Origin: Chitinophagaceae bacterium
GTDB taxonomy: Bacteria; Bacteroidota; Bacteroidia; Chitinophagales; Chitinophagaceae
Assembly: GCA_020853515.1 (NCBI GenBank)
Contig: JADYYU010000433.1
Location: 1-5,431, forward strand
Reading direction: 5' to 3'
DNA: 5,431 nt
The notes under the pieces are model-generated. The model was not told where the DNA came from. It was given only the letters and a program-made list of their open reading frames with translations, and made no database searches. A program made the position numbers and the translations under genes. Below, piece by piece: positions 1 to 4,547 of the stretch. Positions within the stretch are counted from its first letter, which is position 1. Each line of letters opens with the position of its first letter.

Positions 1-1
1 C

Positions 2-277
2 GGTAAGGGAAAAGTTGTACTGCCGGGCAGCGAAACCTGGGACAAATATGCAGCGCTGTTTACAACTACGGAGGGCGCCAGGCAAATAATTGTAGCCTAC
101 ATATTCCATGTGCAAAGTTCCTGCGGATTTGGGGTCCCCATTTATGAATATGTATCCGACCGAAGTATCCTTTTCGACTGGATAGAAACAAAGGGTGAAA
201 CCGGCAGTCAGGAGTATCAGCAGAAAAATAATCTCTACAGTTTAGACGAATTGCCTACCCATTTAAGCAGACCCTAG
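2..277 (+). CDS. Pyridoxamine 5'-phosphate oxidase-like FMN-binding family protein, C-terminal part
   Basis: The frame is open from the window edge to a TAG at 275-277 and gives the last 91 residues; the start lies outside the window. Residues about 25-54 read GARQIIVAYIFHVQSSCGFG followed by VPIYEYVSDR. The tail has W60, KGETG (64-68), QQKNNLYSLDELP (73-85). From memory, this pattern (GxRQIIVxxxxxVQxSCGFGVP, then a KG-E-G/KN-xS-xxxLP tail) is typical of a small cytoplasmic family related to pyridoxamine 5'-phosphate oxidase with a split-barrel FMN-binding fold. The substrate is generally unknown, so true PNPOx activity should not be assumed. The FMN-binding N-terminal half is not visible. 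The gene converges on the minus-strand lipoprotein gene with only 8 bp between stop codons and no obvious hairpin terminator. The family call is fairly secure; the function is not. Confidence 0.8.
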   Translation, partial: GKGKVVLPGSETWDKYAALFTTTEGARQIIVAYIFHVQSSCGFGVPIYEYVSDRSILFDWIETKGETGSQEYQQKNNLYSLDELPTHLSRP

Positions 278-285
278 ATTGTACA

Positions 286-669
286 TTATTTTGTAGCCCT
301 GACTACCAGTCCGAAATTGCTGGTCATACGGAGTACATTGCTGTTTAGAGTATCCATCGTCCAGTTATTGCCACCACTGATTACTGCGTTTGCTCCACCG
401 GTTTTGGTAAACGTATACGCATTGCCCGATTTGGTATAGGTATCTGTTTCGGTAAAGGAGTAGGTAGTACAGTTGAAATCAAGCGTGCTGGCTGTGAAGA
501 TCATAGTGCCTGCTGCAGGTGCGCCGTCCCAGATGGTAATATTCCATGTGCCGGTTTCAGCAGCAGTAGGATTGTTGACAACCGGTGTGGTTTCCTTTTT
601 TTTGCAGGAAGAAAAAAAAGCAGTTGCAGATAAAAAGAGTGCGATGAAAGTGATGGATTTAAAATTCAT
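286..669 (-). CDS. Small putative lipoprotein, lipocalin-like beta-rich domain
   Basis: This 127-residue protein starts with a lipoprotein signal: N-terminal K4, a hydrophobic stretch (5-19) and a lipobox F-S-S-C with the lipid-acceptor Cys at 22. It should therefore be exported by Sec, lipidated and anchored in a membrane. Residues 23-25 are KKK rather than the acidic run known as a surface-export signal in Bacteroidota lipoproteins, so a periplasm-facing position is the safer guess. A short linker rich in T, P and N (27-38) leads into a Thr-rich, probably all-beta domain. It contains G40-T-W42 near its start, alternating T/Y/F segments (63-90) and W103 followed by a hydrophobic LRM...LVVR strand near the end. 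An early GxW and a late strand ending in K resemble small lipocalin-like proteins of Bacteroidota, but the similarity is too weak to name a ligand. No SD sequence is evident before the ATG; a candidate -7 element lies 22 bases upstream. Real gene likely; function unknown. Confidence 0.8.
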   Translation of the reverse strand: MNFKSITFIALFLSATAFFSSCKKKETTPVVNNPTAAETGTWNITIWDGAPAAGTMIFTASTLDFNCTTYSFTETDTYTKSGNAYTFTKTGGANAVISGGNNWTMDTLNSNVLRMTSNFGLVVRATK

Positions 670-691
670 GTTGTATTGTTTTTTTAGACAA

Positions 692-699
692 CAAATGTA
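692..699 (-). promoter_or_regulatory. Candidate Bacteroidota -7 promoter element for the lipoprotein gene
   Basis: On the minus strand this reads TACATTTG, an exact match to the TAnnTTTG -7 consensus of Bacteroidota sigma factor. It ends 22 bases before the ATG at 669, implying a short leader of roughly 15-20 bases. No convincing TTTG/TTG -33 element is seen at the usual distance upstream, so the call rests on one motif and its position. Confidence 0.4.
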
Positions 700-773
700 A
701 TCTATAGAATAGATCCTTAGCTACCCGTTGCAGGGTATATTTATATGCTTCAACAACGTACATCTGCGAACTT

Positions 774-1112
774 CTAGTACAGCAAATGTTTTTTGCTGCT
801 GTTTTTCCAGTTGGCTTTGTACTCGGCATCGGCAAAATAAACTTTCAGATCGGCTTTGTACTCAGCATCTACAAAGTAGATCACTTTATCTGCTTTATAA
901 GCAGCGTCTACAAAATACCACTTGCCATCATTTCCTTTTGCTTTATAATCTGCATCTTCTTTGTACACGATCAGGTCAGCTTTGTACTCAGCATCCACCA
1001 CAAACACTTTTACTTTAGCTTTGTACTCGGCGTCGGCACTGTACACCTTTTGTGCGTTGCTTGCAAATGTGGAGCTTAGCAGAATGCTGAGCGAAATGAT
1101 TATTTTTTTCAT
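774..1112 (-). CDS. Secreted tandem-repeat protein, six YKA repeats (DUF6150/Septknot-like)
   Basis: This 112-residue protein has a Sec signal peptide (KK at 2-3, hydrophobic core 4-16, likely cleavage after SNA at 20). The mature part consists almost wholly of a 13-residue repeat, roughly [VI]-[YF]-x-x-D-A-[ED]-Y-K-A-[DKN]-x-x. The conserved Tyr of Y-K-A falls at 30, 43, 56, 72, 85 and 98. Spacing is exactly 13 except for one 16-residue step, where a GNDG loop (60-63) is inserted before W65-Y-F. The tail is W102-K-N-S-S-K-K-H-L-L-Y112. The mature chain has 17 Lys and 12 Tyr but no Pro, Cys, Arg, Thr or Met. I recall this pattern from the uncharacterised Pfam family DUF6150 (Septknot), expected to form a small beta-repeat fold; that assignment was not checked. 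It lies 51 bp downstream of kbl on the same strand, so read-through from kbl is possible. An A/T-rich leader and no SD precede the ATG. Function unknown. Confidence 0.85.
   Translation of the reverse strand: MKKIIISLSILLSSTFASNAQKVYSADAEYKAKVKVFVVDAEYKADLIVYKEDADYKAKGNDGKWYFVDAAYKADKVIYFVDAEYKADLKVYFADAEYKANWKNSSKKHLLY
814..1040 (-). repeat. Six in-frame 39-bp coding repeats
   Basis: The plus-strand seed GCTTT (complement of the AAAGC within codons for Y-K-A) starts at 814, 853, 892, 940, 979 and 1018. The period is 39 bp throughout except for one 48-bp step (892 to 940). Several copies share the longer plus-strand string GCTTTGTACTC followed by RGCRTC. The repeats are in frame and encode the 13-residue units of the secreted protein. 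Copies differ at synonymous and non-synonymous sites, so the array is an old, diverged duplication under protein-level constraint rather than a fresh microsatellite. Confidence 0.9.
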
Positions 1113-1163
1113 AGATTTTATTTTATATATTTAAAAAAGGATTTTCTGCAGTTTATGTAATTA

Positions 1164-2351
1164 CTATTGAATGACTCCTAACTCTTTCCCCACCTTAGTA
1201 AATGCAGCGATGGCCTGATCGAGATGCTCACGTTCATGTCCTGCGCTGATCTGCACCCGGATACGTGCATTGCCTTTGGCAACAACCGGGAAGAAGAACC
1301 CCACTACGTAGATACCTTCTTCAAGCATACGGGCAGCCATTTTCTGAGCCAGTACTGCATCATACAGCATAATTGGCACGATCGGGTGAATACCGGGTTT
1401 GATATCGAAACCGGCGGCACTGATTTGTTCCCTGAAATATTTTGTGTTTTCTTCCAGCTTGTCACGCAGGGTAGTGGTTTCGCTCAACATATCTAAAATG
1501 GCTATCGATGCGCCGACAACACTGGGTGCTACCGTATTAGAAAATAAATAGGGCCGGCTTTTCTGACGCAGCATATTAATCACTTCTTTGCGTCCGCTGG
1601 TAAAGCCGCCGCTTGCACCACCCAAGGCTTTGCCTAAGGTACCGGTAATGATATCTATGCGGTCCATCACATTGCATAATTCATGCACACCACGTCCTGT
1701 TTTGCCCATAAATCCACTTGAATGCGATTCGTCGATCATTACGATCGCATCATATTTGTCTGCGAGGTCGCAAATTTTATCCAGTTGCGCAACAGTGCCG
1801 TCCATGCTGAAAATACTGTCGGTAGCGATCATCCTGCTCCGGCAATGCTGGGTAGCGATCAGTTTTTCTTCCAGTTCAGCCATGTCATTGTGTTTGTAAC
1901 GATGACGTTCTGCTTTGCAAAGACGAACACCGTCTATGATTGAGGCGTGATTCAGTTCGTCCGAAATAATGGCATCCTGTTCGTTTAATAAGGGTTCAAA
2001 CAAACCGCCGTTGGCATCAAAAGCGGCGCAATATAAGATGGTATCTTCTGTGCCTAAAAAAGCAGATAGTTTGGCCTCCAGTTCTTTATGAATATCCTGT
2101 GTGCCGCAAATAAATCGCACCCTACTCATGCCGTATCCGCGCTCATCGATGGTTTTATGGGCCGCTTCGATTGTTTTCGGATGTGAAGACAGACCGAGAT
2201 AATTATTCGCACAAAAATTTAAGACGTCTTTGCCATTGGCAATGATATGTGCAGATTGTTCGGAGGAAATGATTCTCTCCTGTTTAAAAAGGCCGGCATC
2301 GCGGATTTCTGTAAGTTCAGTCTGGAGTCTGTTGACAAGATTTTGATTCAT
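1164..2351 (-). CDS. kbl: Glycine C-acetyltransferase (2-amino-3-ketobutyrate CoA ligase)
   Basis: A full-length 395-residue PLP enzyme, close to the roughly 398 residues of E. coli Kbl. It cleaves 2-amino-3-oxobutanoate with CoA to glycine and acetyl-CoA in the cytoplasm, the second step of threonine breakdown after threonine dehydrogenase. It belongs to the alpha-oxamine synthase group (fold type I aminotransferases). Visible landmarks are NFCANNYLGL (45-54), the substrate/cofactor loop YCAAFDANGG (107-116), His135 in DELNHAS (stacks on PLP in the family), FSMDG (181-185), Asp207 in MIDESH (pyridine nitrogen contact), the Schiff-base Lys241 in TGTLGKALGGASGG, and ARIRVQISAGHE (362-373) with carboxylate-binding Arg365. 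The GFFFPVV segment (351-357) before the Arg motif favours Kbl over the paralogues BioF, HemA and serine palmitoyltransferase. No threonine dehydrogenase gene is in the window. The upstream neighbour is 435 bp away, so it probably has its own promoter. No frameshift or missing catalytic residue. Confidence 0.96.
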   Translation of the reverse strand: MNQNLVNRLQTELTEIRDAGLFKQERIISSEQSAHIIANGKDVLNFCANNYLGLSSHPKTIEAAHKTIDERGYGMSRVRFICGTQDIHKELEAKLSAFLGTEDTILYCAAFDANGGLFEPLLNEQDAIISDELNHASIIDGVRLCKAERHRYKHNDMAELEEKLIATQHCRSRMIATDSIFSMDGTVAQLDKICDLADKYDAIVMIDESHSSGFMGKTGRGVHELCNVMDRIDIITGTLGKALGGASGGFTSGRKEVINMLRQKSRPYLFSNTVAPSVVGASIAILDMLSETTTLRDKLEENTKYFREQISAAGFDIKPGIHPIVPIMLYDAVLAQKMAARMLEEGIYVVGFFFPVVAKGNARIRVQISAGHEREHLDQAIAAFTKVGKELGVIQ

Positions 2352-2355
2352 GCGG

Positions 2356-2387
2356 TAAAATTAACAGATTGGGGCTGATATTGCAAA
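2356..2387 (-). promoter_or_regulatory. Candidate promoter of kbl
   Basis: On the minus strand TTTG (2384-2387) is followed after 20 bases by TAATTTTA (2356-2363), one mismatch from TAnnTTTG. The spacing fits the Bacteroidota -33/-7 pair. The -7 element ends only 4 bases before the ATG at 2351, so transcription would begin at or within a base or two of the start codon. Either the kbl mRNA is nearly leaderless or the true promoter is further upstream. Confidence 0.35.
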
Positions 2388-2416
2388 GTGAAATTTTCGA
2401 ACCCCGCTTTTTCAGT

Positions 2417-2602
2417 TTAATTACTTGCCCGGAGCTCGGGTAGAATGAATCGGGCTGCATGCAAGTTGTTTTTTGGACCAGGAAGGGGAGTATTATTCGA
2501 TTTAAAAATTGTTCTGTAATGCTTGTCATTGCTATAGTGTAGCATAAACATCCTTTCATCTTCAAAATACGTTTTTGGGCGTTTGTAGATGCGTAGCGCC
2601 AT
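2417..2602 (-). CDS. Doubtful 61-residue open frame, unrecognised
   Basis: The predicted peptide begins MALRIYKRPKTYFEDERMF and ends LPELRASN. It is basic and aromatic, has no signal peptide or membrane segment, and matches no family I know. A stop codon (TGA) lies five codons upstream of the ATG in the same frame, so it cannot be extended. It is on the same strand as kbl, with its stop 65 bp before the kbl start. Codon choice is not absurd for the organism, but a frame of this length is expected by chance in 435 bp. It could be a small gene, a remnant, or non-coding; I lean towards non-coding or remnant. Confidence 0.2.
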   Translation of the reverse strand: MALRIYKRPKTYFEDERMFMLHYSNDKHYRTIFKSNNTPLPGPKNNLHAARFILPELRASN

Positions 2603-2786
2603 CCTGATGAGTTTTCAAATGCACTCAGTACAGCCCCGCATTACATGTAACGGCCTATAGATCGTGTATCAGCCCTGATGATGTTGCCACAAAAGGGTCG
2701 GATTCGGTCAGAGCAGATGCATTCATCAGCAAGATCAAGGTGCAGTAACCCTGAGGTACAACATTACAAAGCAAGTATTGCAACGA

Positions 2787-3797
2787 CTACAGCGGTTCGT
2801 ATTGTTTCATGATGTTTTGTGCAATCGCCACTACGCGATCGGCCAAAGACGCCGGCTTCAGTACTTTTACTTTATCGCCGAAACTCAGCAGCATAGCCAT
2901 GAGCTCGTAATTGATCACCAGATTTAAAGCGATCACCAGTTGCGAAGCCGTATCTTTTATAATCTTTTGCGAATGGTGTACAGGCTGCGATTTTATATAA
3001 TTGGCCTGGGCGGGCTCAAACTGCAGCACTATTTTCTCCGGTTTTTCGCCCGTTAAAGAAATCCCGATCGTGGCGTTAAAATAATTTTCTTTATCCAGTT
3101 CATCTTCCCTGAATGTCTGGTTCATTTTAAGAACTTCACTCATGCGGTCGAACGCAAAAGTCAGAAAGATAGATTCTTTGGTCGGATGAATATCTTTCCC
3201 GATCAGGTACATGCGGCCATTATATTCCTTTATAAAATAAGGATGCACGGTATGTTTTTTGGCTTCCGATTTATTGAAAGGCTGATAGTGAATGCGCATC
3301 ACATGTTTATGCCGGATGGCTTCTACAATTTCTGAAAGATGCTCGATGCCCTTGTATCGTTTGGGACGGTCGAGTAGCAGAATTTTTGAATCGGCTTTAT
3401 TTTCCCGGCTTTGCTTTACGGACGAAGCAATTTTTGTAATGGCATCTTCAAAGAGTTTGATAGCCGGTAATTCTTTGAACTGTTCCAGAATCCCAATGGC
3501 AATTTCGAGTCCCTGCAAATCCTCTTCGGACACTGGAATATTGCTGATCGAGTAGTCCGGATCTGTATATACATACCCTTTTCGATATTGGTCGTACTCG
3601 ATCGGTGCAAAAAATCCCAGTCCTTCATCAAAGCGCATGGCATAAATATCTTTTTGTATACTGGACACAGAAACCGGAGTGCCCAGTTTTTCACACACAT
3701 AATCCACAATTTCCTGTAGTGAGGGGGCCGGTTTTTGCTTCATTGTCATGCGATTGTCAATTAATCGGTATCGGGTAACGGCGTGCTTGTTCTTCAT
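2787..3797 (-). CDS. WYL-domain transcriptional regulator
   Basis: A 336-residue protein with the usual length and order of WYL regulators. The N-terminal winged helix-turn-helix spans about residues 5-80: helices around RYRLIDNRM and LQEIVDYVCEKL, a recognition helix VSVSSIQKDIYAMR (42-55), and a wing ending in YRKGYVYTDPDYSI (71-84). A helical linker follows (about 88-145). The WYL domain (about 155-225) includes IVEAIRHKHVMRIHYQPF and the signature strand NGRMYLIGKD (193-202), where Met196 replaces the usual Trp of W-Y-L. The C-terminal extension (WCX-like, about 253-335) ends with INYELMAMLLSFGDKVKVLKP, a typical tail of this family. WYL domains bind nucleic-acid or nucleotide ligands and switch DNA binding; the target here is unknown. 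The start at 3797 is preferred because the wHTH begins almost at once; Met17 or Met19 would cut into it. It is divergent from the unknown gene at 3906, which makes that gene and itself plausible targets. Confidence 0.92.
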   Translation of the reverse strand: MKNKHAVTRYRLIDNRMTMKQKPAPSLQEIVDYVCEKLGTPVSVSSIQKDIYAMRFDEGLGFFAPIEYDQYRKGYVYTDPDYSISNIPVSEEDLQGLEIAIGILEQFKELPAIKLFEDAITKIASSVKQSRENKADSKILLLDRPKRYKGIEHLSEIVEAIRHKHVMRIHYQPFNKSEAKKHTVHPYFIKEYNGRMYLIGKDIHPTKESIFLTFAFDRMSEVLKMNQTFREDELDKENYFNATIGISLTGEKPEKIVLQFEPAQANYIKSQPVHHSQKIIKDTASQLVIALNLVINYELMAMLLSFGDKVKVLKPASLADRVVAIAQNIMKQYEPL

Positions 3798-3828
3798 CGT
3801 CTATATAGTGCGGCTTAGGGTGAAATTG

Positions 3829-3836
3829 TAAAAATA
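3829..3836 (-). promoter_or_regulatory. Weak candidate -7 element for the WYL regulator gene
   Basis: On the minus strand this reads TATTTTTA, one mismatch from TAnnTTTG, ending 31 bases before the ATG at 3797. No TTTG/TTG is present at the expected -33 distance, and the stretch is A/T-rich, so the match may be accidental. Confidence 0.2.
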
Positions 3837-3845
3837 CTTTTTTAG

Positions 3846-3864
3846 TGCATAAACTCATTACGCA
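3846..3864. promoter_or_regulatory. Imperfect inverted repeat, candidate operator in divergent intergenic region
   Basis: TGCATAA and TTACGCA are separated by five bases (ACTCA), and six of seven base pairs match between half-sites. The dyad lies between the WYL regulator start (3797) and the divergent gene (ATG 3906), upstream of the putative -7 elements for both directions. A dimeric winged-HTH protein could bind here to control both genes. This is inferred from symmetry and position only. Confidence 0.35.
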
Positions 3865-3874
3865 GCAGGTAATA

Positions 3875-3882
3875 AATATTTG
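3875..3882 (+). promoter_or_regulatory. Candidate -7 element for the 3906-4493 gene
   Basis: AATATTTG has one mismatch from TAnnTTTG and ends 23 bases before the ATG at 3906. It overlaps the alternative GTG start at 3882. If the element is real, transcription starts downstream of that GTG, so the ATG at 3906 must be the start codon. No good -33 element is seen. Confidence 0.3.
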
Positions 3883-3905
3883 TGTCAGATAAAAATAATA
3901 AGAAA

Positions 3906-4493
3906 ATGGAAAACACTTTTGTACAAACAGACTTCAAAATGAGCGCTTTTAAGGCCAACAGAATTATTTTTGACGACAGCGATCTGGTCAGTATTGATAT
4001 TAAATGCAAGCTGTCTGGTCAGTGGATGAATACCACCTTGCTTTTTACTTTCAAAAAATTTAATGATCTGCTGCGCTTTAGCGGCCAAACCGGCGAGAAA
4101 TTGCAACTCCTGGTGAGTGACAAACTGCTTTTTGCAAAAGAACAGCCTTATGTGATTGATGTAGCAGGTGATTCATTTGTGTTTTCGAATTGCCAGCTTG
4201 ATCTGTACTACATTATCGCCGGTGATCTGAGTTGCTTTAGTGTTGAAGATGTAACACCGGTTCCATATCTGCAGCAAATTAAAAACCTGCGCAAAAACAT
4301 AACGGATTTTACAGATGTGCATATCCATAATCAAACGTCTTTGCAAAATTCACTGCAGGAAATGGCCAGTATGTACCGTTACTATGAAGGACTGAAAGAT
4401 CTGAATTTGTCAGAAGAAGCGGCCCGCGAAAAGTCAGGACTCCTGAATGAACATTTATTTAAATTAGCATTGCATGCAGCACTGATGAAGTAG
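3906..4493 (+). CDS. Hypothetical protein, unrecognised, divergent from WYL regulator
   Basis: I do not recognise this 195-residue protein. It has no signal peptide and no transmembrane helix, so it is probably cytoplasmic. Residues 1-118 look beta-rich, with alternating strands such as LVSIDIKCKL (27-36), TTLLFTFKKF (43-52), KLQLLV (65-70), YVIDVAGDSFVFS (82-94) and LDLYYIIAGDLSCFSVED (98-115). Residues about 119-195 look helical, including LQQIKNLRKNI, SLQNSLQEMASMYRYYEGLKDL and a final LSEEAAREKSGLLNEHLFKLALHAALMK-like amphipathic helix region (168-195). Cysteines are at 34, 96 and 110. An in-frame GTG at 3882 would add eight residues (MSDKNNKK), but the ATG at 3906 is preferred because a -7-like motif overlaps that GTG. 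The gene is transcribed away from the WYL regulator and ends 54 bp before the GH3 start. It is clearly coding by length and composition; it may be a lineage-restricted family. Confidence 0.8.
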   Translation: MENTFVQTDFKMSAFKANRIIFDDSDLVSIDIKCKLSGQWMNTTLLFTFKKFNDLLRFSGQTGEKLQLLVSDKLLFAKEQPYVIDVAGDSFVFSNCQLDLYYIIAGDLSCFSVEDVTPVPYLQQIKNLRKNITDFTDVHIHNQTSLQNSLQEMASMYRYYEGLKDLNLSEEAAREKSGLLNEHLFKLALHAALMK

Positions 4494-4535
4494 GCAGACC
4501 CTCTTCACGGCACGGACATCTTTGCAAATTTTGAC

Positions 4536-4543
4536 TACTTTTG
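4536..4543 (+). promoter_or_regulatory. Candidate -7 promoter element of the GH3 gene
   Basis: TACTTTTG matches TAnnTTTG exactly and is followed by CAAG and then the ATG at 4548, so the transcript would be leaderless or nearly so. TTTGCAA occurs twice here (4521-4527 and 4540-4546), 19 bases apart. The upstream copy is too close to act as a normally spaced -33 element. Confidence 0.4.
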
Positions 4544-4547
4544 CAAG

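Larger units (their letters stand above)
2352..2786. other. Gene-poor region between kbl and the WYL regulator gene
   Basis: These 435 bp contain no gene that I recognise. The kbl-proximal end carries the candidate kbl promoter. Two short open frames of doubtful reality occupy the rest: a 61-codon minus-strand frame (2417-2602) and a 45-codon plus-strand stretch without an ATG (2611-2745). A short GC-rich inverted repeat CCCG-GAGCT-CGGG sits near 2428-2440 but has no T-run on either side. No tRNA, riboswitch-like fold or mobile-element end was noticed by eye. The region is large for a compact Bacteroidota genome and could be gene debris, or the leader or trailer regions of the flanking genes. 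Confidence 0.6.

Noticed and set aside
721..738. Short inverted repeat TACCC-GTTGCA-GGGTA downstream of the repeat-protein gene as a terminator
   Set aside because: The stem is only 5 bp and no T-run follows it on the minus strand, so it does not qualify as an intrinsic terminator.
786..1079. Long plus-strand open frames opposite the repeat protein
   Set aside because: They are shadows of the 39-bp coding repeats; the minus frame has the signal peptide and the conserved Y-K-A protein pattern.
774..1112. CRISPR-like or minisatellite interpretation of the 39-bp repeats
   Set aside because: The repeats are contiguous, in frame, diverged at synonymous positions and lack unique spacers, so they are coding repeats.
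1224..1943. Plus-strand open frames inside kbl
   Set aside because: The minus-strand frame encodes an intact, well-recognised PLP enzyme across this whole region.
1164..2351. Alternative assignment as BioF (8-amino-7-oxononanoate synthase) or serine palmitoyltransferase
   Set aside because: The YCAAFDANGG loop, GFFFPVV segment and RIRVQISAGHE motif with a 395-residue length fit Kbl best; no biotin or sphingolipid genes are nearby.
2428..2440. GC-rich inverted repeat CCCG-GAGCT-CGGG as a terminator or regulatory hairpin
   Set aside because: It has a four-pair stem without a flanking T-run on either strand; this is compatible with chance.
2317..2565. Minus-strand 82-codon frame overlapping the kbl start
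   Set aside because: It overlaps the 5' end of kbl in another frame, and its peptide resembles no protein; it is probably accidental.
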